Positions 23,259 to 35,389 are shown, counted from the first letter of the stretch. The stretch is 64,000 nucleotides of DNA from Jacaranda mimosifolia (GCA_018894105.1 CM032126.1:26572391-26636390); one strand, 5' to 3'. Notes: generated by a model not told the origin, from the letters alone. Translations and numbers: made by a program.

Positions 23259-23747
23259 GTTGAGGCGGCTGGATCCAGTTGACCATTTGGGCCTTTGTCT
23301 TTAGTCGCCTTGCGAGGCGTTTGTTTGCTTTTGTTTGTTATTGCTGTTTTTTTTTTAAATTTGTAATCGAACATCAAAATGGAATAGAATAACGTTTCTT
23401 TGTCATTGATTCGTGCTTTATTTTTTTTTTTTAGCACTTCATTCTTGTCAAATTTTTGACCTTAACAAACAACAGTATAAGCAACTCGCATTCTTGTCGA
23501 TCTTTAATTTTAACCAACAACTTTAAACGATCTCTTAATAAAGGAACTAAGTTTGAACAAGTCCATTGTCGATTGGGAGATCAGTTGTCGTGCAAATAAT
23601 AGAGCTAGTGTAGGATGCTATTTGCATCTTTGTTGTTGAATGCGAGGTCGAATGAGGTCATAATGCTATGATTGCGGCGTTTGATGCTATAATTATTTTT
23701 TACTAGGCGGTCGAACATGTGTGCCTTAATTTAGGCTTTGAGTGTGG

Positions 23748-23975
23748 GGTCGATTGAGAGCAATCAATTCATTTATTATTTTAGGCTAGAAACCCTCATT
23801 TTGCAGTTTGAAACTGATATCGACTATGAGATCGACTATGAGCGATCAAGTCATTTGTTAATTTGGGCTAGAAGCCTTTATTTTGTGGTTTGAAAAAGAC
23901 GTCGACTACGAGGTCGACTATGAATGATCAAGTCGTTTGTTAATTTGGGCTAGAAGCCTTTATTTTGTGGTGCAA
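23748..23975. repeat. 82-bp minisatellite, about three units (domain 1)
   Basis: Unit starts at 23748, 23830 and 23912 give an exact 82-bp period. Each unit starts with a GGTCGACTATGA-like motif and contains GGGCTAGAAGCCTTTATTTT. The 3' untranslated regions of Tat elements are known to carry variable tandem repeats. Domain 2 has four units at the equivalent place. Confidence 0.85.
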
Positions 23976-24009
23976 GCAGGGAGTTGTAGAAATGTGCATA
24001 GTTTTATTT

Positions 24010-25290
24010 ATCTAAAAAGATACTACAGTGCAATGGAGACTTTGAGTCTCCTTACACATAGAATTTCTTCAAGTTCATCACGTTCCGTGGTTAAGGAAGC
24101 TGATTGTTGTTCATATCTGCAAGTCGATACGCATTGTGCTTTGTTACCTTGACCACCGAGTATGGTCCCTTCCATTTCGGGGCAAGTTTTCCCACATTCT
24201 TCAATACCTCAACCTTTTTGAGGACAAAGTTGCCTACTTTGAAGCTTCTCGATTGAACTGCTTGTTATAGTGCTCTATCTTTGATCTATATCTTTGCATC
24301 ATGGTGTAAGCTTGCTAGCACAGTTTGTCAATGGTTTCTAGGTCGAGTTCTCTTTCTGAGGTGTTCTTGATTAGATTGAAATAGATTACTCGAGCAGTAT
24401 GCTTTATTAGTTCCGTTGGGATGACTGCCTCTGCTCCGTAGACCAAACTATTGAGCTATGACCCGTTGCTGTTCGAGGAGTTGTTCTGTATGCCTATAGC
24501 ATGCGGGGAAGGTCATCTGCCCAATTCGCACTAGTCCCTTCTATTCAAGCTTGAGGTGGTCGAACACAGTTCTGATTGTGACCTCTGTTTGGCCATTAGC
24601 TTAGGGGTTCCCCACTGAGGTAAAGTGCTGGTGAATCCTCAAGTTCTCGCACCAATTCCTTATGCTTCTGCTCTGGAACTAGGTTCCTTTATCTGATATC
24701 AAGACCTTGGGTTGACCAAAATGACAAATGATGTTCATCCATATGAAGCTCTTGATGGCCACGTTGGTGATTTTGGGTACTGTTTCTGCTTAGACCTATT
24801 TCATGAAGTATTGACCATGACGATCATGAATTTCCTTTAACCAGTTATCTTTGGGAAAGAACCAACAATGTCGATTCCCTACTGGTCGAATGGCCATGTG
24901 ATTTGGATGTTTACCATCAACGTCGCGGTTGGTAGGGGATACTCGAGTGGAGCTGGAAAGAGGGGAATTGTTTGGCAAAGTCGATGGCATGTTTCAGTAA
25001 AGTTGGCCAGAAATACCCGTATCTAATGATTTTGTGCACCAGGGACTGCCCTCTAGAGTGATTGCCATAAATTCCTGCATAAAGTTTGTGCAAGGCGTCG
25101 CGAGCCTAGGCTGGTGTTAAATATCTCAATGGTAGTCCAGAGATCGACCTCCGGTAAAGCTGGTCGTGTTCATCAAATGCGAACTTGGCGGCTTGACCTC
25201 TTAGCCTATGAGCTTTGCCTTTGTTCTTGGGGGCTATTCCTTCTCTTAAGTACCCCTTTATCACGTCCTGCCAGGAAGGAGCTGCTTCTT
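24010..25290 (-). pseudogene. Tat domain 1 integrase
   Basis: From 25120 downward the minus strand encodes the zinc-binding H2C2 region (AGIYGNHSRGQSLVHKIIR, then YFWPTLL). The core follows with GIDIVGSFP (first Asp), a frameshifted YFTK region near 24800, VLISDKG (second Asp) and NGQTEVT (Glu). The C-terminal domain ends near 24010-24030. The three acidic residues are therefore still visible, but stops and frameshifts break the frame many times. In life it would insert the element's cDNA into the genome. Confidence 0.75.
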
Positions 25291-25745
25291 CGATCTATCC
25301 CACTAAGTTCCGGTCGGGGACACTTATGACGGGCTTGTTTGCTACCAAAATTGTTAGTGTTTTGTCTCGAGTCCTTTTTTCGAACTTGCAAATTTCAACA
25401 ACGCGTTTCTCTAATGGAGGGACCTGGCTAAAGGTGAACTTTTTGAACAGCTGCCATAGTCCTTTCACCTTGGCTAGGTACTTACTCATTATATACTCCT
25501 TAGCTTCAAAGTTCCCTTCGACTTGTTCTGCAACTAGCTGGGAGTTAGTGTTGGCTACTAGCTGCTCGACTCCCCGATCTGCTACCATCCTTATACCGGG
25601 AAGGAGGGCCTTGTACTCTGCTTTGTTGTTTGTTACTGGGTAGTCAAGTTTGATTACAAAATCATATTCCTCAATGAGTGAAGAGTGTAGTGAAATGCCA
25701 ATCCCTCCTCCTGAGGAAGTTGCTGATCCATCGACATGCAAAGTC
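25290..25745 (-). pseudogene. Tat domain 1 second RNase H (archaeal type)
   Basis: A 148-residue frame reads HVDGSATSSGGGIGISLHS, then NNKAEYKALLPGIRMV, LVANTNSQLVAEQVEGN and EYIMSKYLAKVKGL. H-V-D-G near the start and N-K-A-E-Y carry the first catalytic Asp and Glu; T-N-S-Q is where a later acidic residue (usually DSQL) has been replaced. The extra RNase H following the gypsy RNase H is the marker of Tat/Ogre-type elements. Confidence 0.8.
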
Positions 25746-25799
25746 CATATAAGGGAGTTGTTGTCATGTTGGTTAGGTAGGTCGAGTCTTTTGGCGATG

Positions 25800-26229
25800 A
25801 AATCAGCTGAAACTTAGGCCTTTATAGCTGTTCGGGGTTGGAATATGATGTTGAATTCACCCAGCTCAATTGCCCATTTGGTCAGTCTTCCAAACGTATT
25901 CGATTTTGATAAGACCTGCTTCAACGGTTGATTTGTCAAGACTATGATCGCGTGGGAGTGGAAGTACGGCCCTAACTTTCTGGCTGTTGTGACCAGGGCA
26001 AGAGCAAACTTCTTGATCTCAAGATAGTTGTGCCTAAGGCCCTGCAGTGCTTTGCTACAGTAATAGATAGGTCGATGGGTTCCATCTCTGGTCGAGACTA
26101 AGACAGAGCTAATTGAGGCCGACGACACTACTAAGTATAGGTGGTGCAAAATTTCTCCAAGTTCAGGTTTGGCGAGCATAGGCACTGAGGAGAGGTAATG
26201 TTTTACTTTGACCAGGGCCTAGTGGCACT
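25800..26229 (-). pseudogene. Tat domain 1 gypsy RNase H
   Basis: The frame shows LYLVVSSASISSVLVSTRDG, RPIYYCSKALQGLRHNY and LTNQPLKQVLSKSNTFGRL, then KWAIELGEFNIIFQPRTAIK. These are standard gypsy RNase H motifs linking RT to the second RNase H. The frame is contiguous with RT apart from stops near 26225 and 26430. Confidence 0.8.
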
Positions 26230-27010
26230 GCTCTGACCATTAGACACCTGATTTCTTCGTGTTTCTAAGAATCTTGAAGAAAGGTAGACTCTTGTCGGCT
26301 AATCGGGCAATGAACCTGCCTAGAGCTCTGATCTTTCCGACTAGATGCTGCACGTCTCTGACGATTAGGGGGGAGGGGATAACATCCAAAATAGCCTGAA
26401 TGTTCCGTGGGTTCACTTCAATACCCCTTTAGTTGACCATGTATCCCTGAAGATACACTTGTTAGGGTTAAGCTTTATGCCGAATGCTCATAATATTGAG
26501 AATATGTGGTTGCAGTTGGTTAAATGATCTTTTGTTTTTTCTATGTTGACGATCATGTCATCGACATAAACCTCCATGGATTTTTCAATCTCATTTTTGA
26601 ACATATAGTTCACTGATCTTTGATAAGTTACACCTGTGTTTTTGAGCCTAAAGGGCATGACCAAGAAACAATACACCCCATTGGGAACGACAAAAGATGT
26701 CTTGTTCCTATCCTCGGGTGCCATGAAAATTTGATAGTAACCTTGGAATGCATCTATTATACTCAGTAATTCACAACTAGCAAATCTATATGAGATGGGG
26801 TAAGGATCTTTGGGGCAAACTTTATTCAAATCAGTAAAATCATTACACATGCACCATTTTTCCTTATTTTTAGGGACAAGGACTATATTACGTAGCCATT
26901 TTGGATATTGAATTTCTATAATGTATCCTGCCTCTAAGAGTTTGTTGACCTCCTCTTCGATGATCTGATATCTTTCAGCGTTGAAGGTCATAGTCTTCTG
27001 CTTCACTGGC
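26230..27010 (-). pseudogene. Tat domain 1 reverse transcriptase
   Basis: The RT core includes the LLEAGYIIEIQYPKWLRNIV region, DAFQGYYQIF, and the catalytic YVDD box intact at about 26552-26566. Compared with domain 2, about ten residues between YPI and ASCELL are missing, a small deletion inside the palm. Stops follow near 26487 and 26430. RT would copy the element's RNA to DNA in virus-like particles; this copy is broken. Confidence 0.85.
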
Positions 27011-27479
27011 TTGTATAAGAGGTCTACATTTAGGTGGTGGATGTAACGTTGGGGTCAATTCCCCAAAAATTGGAGGCTTTCCATGTGAACACGTTAACAT
27101 TTCTGCAGAGAAAATCGACCATAAGATATTCCATGTTACTGCCCATGTCACTTCTGATCCAAGTAGTCTTGTCGGGGTTCCCTAGCTCTAGTTTGATTAT
27201 TTTAAACTCCCTGACAGGCTCGAATCTAGTCTCTTCAAGCTTGCGTCTCTTGGTTTGTTGTCCCTCCTTAGGTTCTACTACTGAGGCATCCCCGAGGGTT
27301 TCAGTTTTGGTCGATTCTTTTGCTCACTGGCCCCGACTCTTGACGTTACATAAGAGTTCGCCCGTGTCGGCTATAGTAAAAAATTTGATCTTTATGTGGT
27401 AGGTCAAAAAAATAGCATGAAAGTCATTCAGGGTTGGTCGTTTAATTATGGCATTGTAGATAGAAGGAACGTCGACGAC

Positions 27480-27800
27480 CAGATAGTTGACCATGAGGGT
27501 TCTCCTTCAGGAGGCCTCTCCGAATGATATAGATAGGTTGATGGACCCCTTCGGGATAATTTTTGACCCCTCGAATCTCACCAGCGGCGTATGGATAGGC
27601 TTAAACTTCTGTTTGCCTAACTTCATTCTCTGCAAGATTGACAAAAATATGATGTTCGCAGAACTGCCATTATCAACCAGTATTTTCCCAACCTCAAAGT
27701 TTGAAATTTCTACTGACACCACCAGGGGCACTCCAATTTTTCGTCAACTCTTTGACTTTCCACATGTGAGATTGGCTCCGCAGTGGTCAAAAGTTGATAG
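27480..27800 (-). pseudogene. Tat domain 1 protease
   Basis: The frame reads PLVVSVEISNFEVGKILVDN, GSSANIIFLSIL and IIPKGSINLSISFG. V-D-N-G-S-S is the retropepsin active-site motif in the form usual for Tat elements. The 27040-27480 stretch between protease and RT is homologous to domain 2 and encodes the degenerate linker. Confidence 0.8.
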
Positions 27801-27999
27801 ATAGTCTCGATCGATGAGGATTTAGTCTACTCCAATCTACGCTGGTACTGTCTTCTAGTTGATTTTCAATCCCCCCCAGTAAGGCCTCTTGCTACGGTGT
27901 CAATTACTCCTTTGATGGGTAGGTGAGGATCATGGGCAGGTTTCTTTCCTTTATGGTCTTTCCTTAGGCTAACCAACCTTTCTCTATAGGAAATCTGGT

Positions 28000-29505
28000 C
28001 AATTTTGCTCACTTCCTATATAGGCACTCTCGTCGACAAACTTTTTCAACTGGCCTTATCGAATCAGCCTCTCGATTTCATCATGGAGGTTGAAATAATC
28101 TTCAGTGTCGTGGCCATTCTACTTATGAAAATGGTAATATTTCTTAGATCTTTTCATAGCTTCTATCTCGGTCAGCTTTCTGGGTTTTTTCAGGAGGTTG
28201 TCGTGTTGAATGGCAAATAATACCTCCCTTCTTGCAGCATTGAGTGGAGTGTAGTCATGGAATCGCTTGATGGGAGATCGACAACTATCTTTGAGCTGAC
28301 GGTCGTCTTTCTCTTTAAGCTTCTTCTTGTCGGCCTCAAGATTGCCATACTTAAGCCAGTTCATGTCCTCTTGAGTCATGTACCTTTCATCGAGGTTGAG
28401 CAGCTCTTCCATTGACCTTGGCCGTTACCTGACCAAAATGTTAGCATACTCCTTGTGGCAAAGGCCCAAAAACAGTACATCAATCAAAAACTCGATTCGT
28501 GGGCTATCAATCTTGAAGACATCGATGTTGAACCGAGTAAAGAAATCACGAAGGGATTCCTCCTCATTCTATTTAATAGTGTGCAAATGGGTGTGGAGGA
28601 GTTTTGGCTTTCTTCTATCAGCAAACTGGTGCAAGAACTTGTCACAGAGCTGATGATATGAATAGATCGACGCTGGCTCTAGCTTTACAAACCAATCAAA
28701 CACGATCCCCTGAAAGGTGGTCACCAACATCTTTGCATGGATGAACTCATTATGCCCATGCAACTGCATCATGTGCTCAAACTATAGTAGGTGCTCGTTT
28801 GGATCCGATGAGCCACCACACCTAGGCAATCCCATGGGAACCTTAGTGTTGACAGCGATGCACTCATCGATAATATCCTATATGAACGGCAACTCTAGCT
28901 CTCGACGGGATGTTTGGGCTCTATCATGATAGGGGTTCATTTCAATGTTTCTCCTCGAGATCTCCTCGAGCCATTTTCTCAGCTGTTGTACTTAGTGGGA
29001 ACTATCCCCCATTCTTCTCGATCAGCTTAAGTGAGCTTCCTATTTGTCTGCTGCCTCCCACACTCGATCCTATCATGTCATAGGGCTCAGAGGGTCCAAA
29101 CGTCATAGTCGACGGAATATGCCACTTCTTCGCGAGGGTGTTGCCGAGCTTTCTCTCTTGGAAATCGCCTGGGATTGTCTTCTCATCACAGGACAGTTGT
29201 GGGGTCTCCAATCGACCCCTTTCTTCCCTAGGGGGCCTCTCTTCAGGCTTTATAGGTCGGGGTGTGGCGCTAGCCACCGCCCGAGCTGAGTGGTGTGTCG
29301 ATTTAGTGTGGTTGAAAGTTAAGCTGAAATTTGAGCAGATATCTACTGGCTTATAAGTTGCATTAACTGGGGCATGGTCAAGGTGACCACCTATTCTGGC
29401 CAGGCATTAGATCCTAGTAAATTCGGCTCTTGCTGAGGTCGAGGAGGAGAGGTTGGTGATCTCTTGCTCTCCTCTCTCTCTAAAGTGGTTGCCTAATGTT
29501 AACCA
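28000..29505 (-). pseudogene. Tat domain 1 gag
   Basis: Gag starts at an ATG near 29503-29505 reading MVNIRQ, as in related elements, but a stop follows soon. An N-terminal part rich in Pro, Arg and Glu lies at 29277-29002. The capsid core is at 28772-28569: MMQLHGHNEFIHAKMLVTTF, FDWFVKLEPASI and YDKFLHQF-like text (here CDKFLHQF). A C-terminal segment at 28412-28119 contains MEELLNLDERYMTQEDMNW. Frameshifts separate the pieces. Domain 2 lacks this gene entirely. Confidence 0.8.
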
Positions 29506-29527
29506 TTTTCTCGATTGCAGACTCAAA

Positions 29528-29547
29528 TTCCCACAAATGGAGCCAAA
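29528..29547 (-). other. Tat primer binding site
   Basis: The minus strand reads TTTGGCTCCATTTGTGGGAA directly after the LTR end. It is a mutated form of the TTTGGCGCCGTCTGTGGGAA site common in Tat-lineage elements. Confidence 0.7.
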
Positions 29548-29931
29548 TGATAAGGGTGAAAAGTATTTGATGTTGTATGTAGGGCTGGAATCCAGTGAAA
29601 TTGACCAGATTGTGGTTGAGGAAAATGCTTTCGGTGTATTGGGGTCGAGTCCTACAATCAACAGCAAATATCAGGCTAGCATAGGTGCCCTCGACTAAGA
29701 CACTTTGATGCTCAAGTTAGTATAGATCGACTAGAGGGCCTGTATATCTTGGTTACGGTTGACCATAATCTAGTCGAGAAGGTGAATGCCAGTACACGCT
29801 GCGGCGGGCAAGGTCCTAGAGGTGGAGTTTCGGTCGAAAGGTTGGGCCTGTTGGTAATTGGGCTACCAAACATCGCAATGCTGTCCTGGTTGAGTATTAT
29901 TGGGCTGGGCCTATTGAATTATCCCATATCA
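29548..29931 (-). repeat. Tat array LTR b, central, internally deleted
   Basis: It matches LTR a at both ends, but about 415 bp corresponding to roughly 19786-20195 are missing; the join is ...ATCGACTAGAG|GGCCTG. The deleted part includes the TATA-like box. It is at once the 5' LTR of domain 1 and the 3' LTR of domain 2. Confidence 0.8.
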
Positions 29932-30306
29932 TGAGTCCTCCTCACTTCTGACCCCTGATCGAGAGCATCGACAAGAAGGAAATAGGAATAGCTGAAGCTA
30001 GAAAATTGATCCCTTCGAGGAGAGTTTGAAAAAATTGACCAAGGTTTTGGGCATTAAATACAGCAATTGCAATGGGTCACGCGAAATGCCAAGCGATCAT
30101 TGTGAAATTATTGCAGCCGTTTAAATTCCCATGCATGGATGCCCATAAATAAGCACGGTGAAAACCTTCATTTTTACTTTTATAGCTTTCGGTGAGGTTG
30201 AGTCATTTATTTCATGCGTACCTTCCCAGTTGTTTCCTACCTTAAGCCTCCTCGAAAAAATATAATTCTTTCAAAATTTTAACTCAATCTTATCATTTTT
30301 GCAATC

Positions 30307-32772
30307 ATGCTAAGTATATTTGGTGATTCGGGTGGTCAAGGGAGTGACAGTATGGCTACTAAGTCGAATTGGGCTCCGTCAGGAAGAAAGGGCGACTCTA
30401 CTAGAGAGTCGAATAGTTCTAGTAGTGATAGTTCGACCTCCAGTAATTCAAGCAGTGGTCGTGCAATGTTGTTGAAGGTGAGGCCGAGCTAAGCCACGTG
30501 CCAGTATCTCGTGGCCTACTATTCACCCCCAATCACTACAGTGAAATAGTATCCAAAATTACTCTTATCAACCTCACACACATTAGACAGCTTTATCACA
30601 TTCCCTCGGAGTATGAACTGATAATGCCTAGACCTTCCGATAGGATACATCGACCACTTAGTAGATGCATAACCGTGTTTGAAGAAACTTTTAGGTGCGG
30701 GCTTAGGTTTCCTCTTGGTCGGTCGATTATTGATCTGTTGATAGTTTAGAGGTCTGCATAACCCAACTTTTGCCTAACTATTTCTCAGCCATATACAGCT
30801 TTGTTGTGCTGATGCACATATTTGATCAGCCCACCACCTTTGCCAACTTTTCTAATCATTTTCACCTTCATATGTCCCAAAAATCTGGTAGCACCGACTA
30901 GTCGGACTTCTATTACCTTACTGCTCGACCTCATCGTAAGTTTCTTATCACCTCCTCATCCTCGTACAGTTAGGGGTGGAAAAAATGGTACCTTTTTGTT
31001 CGAACGCGCTAGGGTTCCAACATTCCTAGGGGATGGTGGAGGGGGCATGTCGAGATGCCTAGTAATTTGACCCCGACTTGGCCTAATACTTTCATTCGAG
31101 TTTGGCCAAGTTTGGCTAGATGGAAGCCTTGAGGTATATCGAGGAAAGAGACTTGGTGCTAGCAAACTTATCGCATGGCCCAGCTGGACTTACTAGCGGA
31201 TGCTCGACCAGGTAGATGACATTATTAATTTTAATTCGAATTGTTTCTTTGCGTGTGACTTTCTGGTCAGTTATAATTATTTTATTTTTGTTGCCTCCGT
31301 TGCAGATCGAGAAGAGATCATGAATTGAATGCGAGCTCAAGCTTTGGCGTGTGCTTAGAAGAATGAGGAGAGTCATCAGGCTACGATGGCTAGCTGAGAA
31401 ATTGAATTATTGGCCTCACCGTTGCCTCTAGTTGCGTTTCCCCCATTTTATTTCACCTACTCGTCCTATAGCAGCCGGACTGCAGTAGCCCCAACGCTCG
31501 ACAAAAGAGGGTGTTGGTTGAGCAGGCCCCAAAAGAAGCATTGTTGAGAAGGGAAAGGGTAAAGTTAGGGACACAATCAATCGACCGGCTACGACCTCTT
31601 CGAGCGGCGGGAAGATGACTAGCTATTCCATTTACCAAAGTTGCCATCGCCTCGATTTGGGACCGACAAGTCCATAGCTGTCCAATGTTCACAGCGAGTC
31701 AACTGGGACCGAGCTATTGAAGGTGATGATGGTTGGACTATTTGCATCCGACCAGAAGAAGTTTATGGATTTGAGCCAGGATGTTGCACTGAGAGCTCTG
31801 GCATATCATTTGAACATGGTAAGTGGCTCTTTTAAATAATGTGTGCTTATCGGGTATAGCTAGTGTAGCGTGCTTGTTGACTGAGGCACTTTCTTTGCTG
31901 GTGAGCCAACCGGGCTACCATTTTTACAAAAGATCAGAGCCGGTGCTTGGAGACCATGATCAACTGGAGAAAGAAAGGGATGTTGACACGTTGAAGCCTC
32001 ACCTCGAGTCAACACAGGCTCGTATTGAGCAGCATAGCATGGATCTCCAGGAGGAGAGGGACTAGCTTGAGCTGAAGGATTCAAGGTTCATCGCTGCCAT
32101 TATCGAGAAATCCTGAATGGTTGAGCTGCTACTGAGGTCTAGGTTGGATGCTCAGCAAAGTTATGACACTGGTCGAGCGTAAGGGTATAATGTGGCAATG
32201 CAATATGCCCGTGATGAGTTTTACAAGACGCTGCCATTGGTGTGACGAGAGGCCGTGCAATAATTCATGTTATACTCGGCATTCCAAGAGGAAACTGTCG
32301 TCTTCTCTCTTGATGACACAAAAGATGCATTCAACAAAGCGGTCTAGCAAGTGGAGCACCTGGGCCATGAATTCTGACTTGAGGACAAAGAACGTCTAAA
32401 TCCCATGCTGGATGAGCAACTGAGGATGTATCCCGACCTTGACGAGAGTGGTCCCGCGAAGGGGGTTGGTGCTGTGCCCTCGGTCGAGCCCTTTTCAGAT
32501 GCTCAGAAGAAGCTCGCCGAGGTGATGAAAGAGTTCAACTTCGCCTACCACTTTGCATTCGGCATACGCGATGGCAAGTGAACATTGTTGATCTCTTCCC
32601 TCTCCCCAGAGGCACCTTCTTGGTCGATAAAGGGGCCTTCCCACCAGTACTTGCAATTGTGCCTCCTCCTACCACGGCACCCAAGCAGGAAGTCGAGGAT
32701 CCAACGATCGTTCCTATCCCTTCAAACGACGAGCTCGACTAGGCTATTGACGAGGGCACTCAAGCTGCGTGA
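30307..32772 (+). pseudogene. Antisense gene of Tat domain 2 (Transposase_28-like)
   Basis: It has the same layout as 20767-23258. It starts with ATG at 30307 (MLSIFGDSGG), followed by serine-rich sequence and the conserved domain near 30498-31040: HIRQLYHIPSEYELI, GCGLRFPLG-like text and RSIIDLL. Putative intron sites are conserved in place: a donor near 31212 with an acceptor before ATCGAGAAGAG at about 31305, and a donor at 31819. The matching acceptor at 31900 has changed from CAG to CTG. The conserved tail ends at TGA 32770-32772. Stops and frameshifts differ from those in domain 1, so the two copies decayed independently. Function unknown. Confidence 0.65.
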
Positions 32773-33260
32773 GTTGAGGGGGCCAGATCTAGTTGACCAT
32801 TTGGGCCTTTGTTTTTGGTCGCCCTGCGAGGCGTTTGTTTGCTTTTGTTGGTTGTTGCTTTTTTTTTTAATTTATAATCGAATATCAAAATGGAATAGGT
32901 TGATGTTTCTTTGTCATCGATTCGTTCTTGATTTATTTTTATTTTAGCACTTCATTCTTGTCGAATGTTTGACCTTAACAAACAATAATATAAGCAACTC
33001 ATATTCTTATCAATGTTTAATTTTAACCAACAACTTTAAACAATCCCTTAATTAAGTAACTAAGTTTGAACTAGTCCATTGTCAATTGGGAGATCGGTTG
33101 TCGTGCAAATAATGGAGCTAGTACAGGATGCTATTTTCATCTTTAATGTCGAATACAAGGTCGATTGAGGTCATAATGCTATGATCGCGGTGTTTGATGC
33201 TATAATTATTTTCGACTAGGTAGTCGAACATGTGTGCCATAATTTAGGCTTCGAGTGTGG

Positions 33261-33570
33261 GGTCGATTGAAAGCGATCAACTCGTTTATTATTTTGGGCT
33301 AGGAACCCTCATTTTGCAGTTTGAAACTGATATCGACTACGAGGTCAACTATGAGCGGTCAAGTCGTTCGTTAATTTGGGCTAGGAGCCTTTATTTTGCA
33401 GTTTTAAACCGACATCGACTACAGGGTCGACTATGAATGATTAAGTCATTCGTTAATTTGGGCTAGAAGCCTTTATTTTACAGTTTGAAACCGACGTCGA
33501 CTACGAGGTTGACACTGAACGATCAAGTTGTTTATTAATTTGGACTAGAATCCTTTATTTTGCTGGGCAT
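33261..33570. repeat. 82-bp minisatellite, about four units (domain 2)
   Basis: Unit starts at 33261, 33343, 33425 and 33507 give an exact 82-bp period. Units share the palindrome-like GTCGACTACGAGGTCGAC and GGGCTAG motifs with the three-unit array in domain 1. Confidence 0.85.
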
Positions 33571-33609
33571 GCAAGGAGTTTTAGAAATGTGCATAGTTTT
33601 TTTTATCTA

Positions 33610-34860
33610 AAAAGATACTATAGTGAAATGGAGACTTTGAGCCTCTTTACACATAGAATTTCTTCAAGTTCATCACGTTCCATGGTCAAGAAAGCTCATT
33701 GTTGTTCATGTCTGCAAGTCGATACGCATTGTGCTTTGTTACCTTGACCACCGAGTATGGTCCATTCTATTTCGGATCAAGTTTTCCCACGTTCTTTAAT
33801 ACCTCAACCTTTTTGAGGACAAAGTTGCCTACTTTGAAGCTTTTTGGGTGAATTGCTTTGTTGTAGGCTTGCTGGCACAGCTCGTCGATGGTTTCTAAGT
33901 GGAGTTCTCTTTCTGAGGTGTTCCTGATTGGATTGAAATGGATTGCTTGAGTAGTATGTTCTATTAGTTCCGTTATGATAATTGCCTTTGGTCCGCAGAT
34001 CAAACTATAGGGGCTATGATCCGTTGCTATTCGCTGAGTTGTTCTGTATGCCCATAGCATGCCGAGGAGGTCATCTGCCCAACTCGCACTAGTCCCTTCC
34101 AGTCAAGCCTTGAGGTGGTCGAGCACAGTTCTGTTCGTGACCTCTATTTGACCATTAGCTTGGGGGTTCCCCATTGAGATAAAGTGTTGGCGAATCACTA
34201 GGTTCTCGCACCAATTCCTCTTGCTTCTGCTCTAGAACTGGGTCCCGTTGTCTGATATCAAGACCTTGGGTTAACCGAAACAGCAGATGATGTTCTTCCA
34301 TATGAAGCTCTTGATGGCTGTATCAGTAATTTTGGATACTGTCTCTGCTTCGACCTATTTTGTGAAGTATTCGACCGTGACGATCATGAATTTCATTTGA
34401 CCAGTTGTCTTTGGGAAGGAACCAACAATGTCGATCCCTCATTGGTCGAAAAGCCATGTGATTTGGATGTTTACCATCAACGCTGCGGGCTGGTGGGGGA
34501 TGCTCAAGTGGAATTGGTAAAAAGGGCATTTTTTGGTGAAGTTGATGGCATCTTTCAGTAAAGTTGGCCAGAAATACCAGTATCTAATGATTTTGTGCGC
34601 CAGGGACCGCCCTCTAGAGTGATTGTCACAAATTCCTGCATGAACTTCGTGCAAGACGTCATGGGCCTGGGCTGGTGTCAAACATCTCAATGGTGGTCAA
34701 GAGATCGACCTCCGGTAAAGCTGGTCGTGCTCATCAAGGGCAAACTTGGTGGCTTGACCTCTTAGCCTATGCACTTCACCCTTGTCCTCGGGGGCTATTC
34801 CTTTTCTTAAGTACCCCTTTGTCGCGTCCTGCTAGGAAGGAGGTGCTTCTTTGACCTGTC
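33610..34860 (-). pseudogene. Tat domain 2 integrase
   Basis: The zinc-binding region at 34690-34520 reads HEVHAGICDNHSRGRSLAHK, then YFWPTLL and CPFYQ. The core keeps GIDIVGSFP, VLISDNGT and NGQIEVTN, so all three catalytic acidic residues are visible although stops intervene. The last 97 residues (34060-33767) include MLWAYRTTQRIATDHSPYSL and FKVGNFVLKKVEVLKNVGKL. The C-terminal end is near 33610-33640. It is less decayed than the domain 1 integrase. Confidence 0.8.
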
Positions 34861-35330
34861 CCACCAAGTTTGGTTGGGGACACTTATGGTAGGCTTATTT
34901 GTGACCAGAAATGTTATTGTTTTATCTCAAGTCCCTTTCGTCGAACTTGCAAATTTCAACAACGTGTTTCTCAGATTGAGGGACCTGACTAAGGGTGAAC
35001 TTTTTGAACAACTGCCATAGTCTTTTCCCATTGGCTAGGTACTTATTCGTTGTAGTCTCCTTAGCTTCAGAGTTTTCTTCGACCTATTCTGCTACTAGCT
35101 TGGAGTCAATGTTGGCTACAGGCTACTTGACTTCCCAATTTGTTGCCATCCTTATGCCGGCGAGGAGAGCCTTGTGCTATAATTTGTTGGTTGTTACCAG
35201 GTAGTTAAGGTTGATTGCAAAATCATATTCCTCAGCTAGTAGAGAGCGTAGTGAAATGCCAATCCCTCCTCCTGAGGAAGTTGCTGCTCTATTGATGTGC
35301 AAAGTCCGTATAAGGGAGTTGTTGCCATGC
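34861..35330 (-). pseudogene. Tat domain 2 second RNase H (archaeal type)
   Basis: Translated pieces include ATSSGGGIGISLRSLLAEEY, KLVAEQVEENSEAKE and KRLWQLFKKFTLSQVP, homologous to 25290-25745. The opening H-V-D-G motif is changed, with HIDR in its place, and several stops are present. Confidence 0.7.
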
Positions 35331-35389
35331 TACTCAGATAGGTTGAGTCTTTCGGCGATGAAATCAACTAAAACTTAGGCTTTTATAGC

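Noticed and set aside
24800..24990. 64-codon minus-strand frame near the Tat integrase core
   Set aside because: It is out of frame with the integrase motifs, which appear after a frameshift; it was not listed as a separate gene.
30956..31165. 69-codon minus-strand frame
   Set aside because: It is a shadow of the antisense gene region of domain 2 and has no pol similarity.
23748..33570. CRISPR-like direct repeats
   Set aside because: The 82-bp units are contiguous without unique spacers, lie inside a plant retrotransposon and differ only in copy number; they are a minisatellite.
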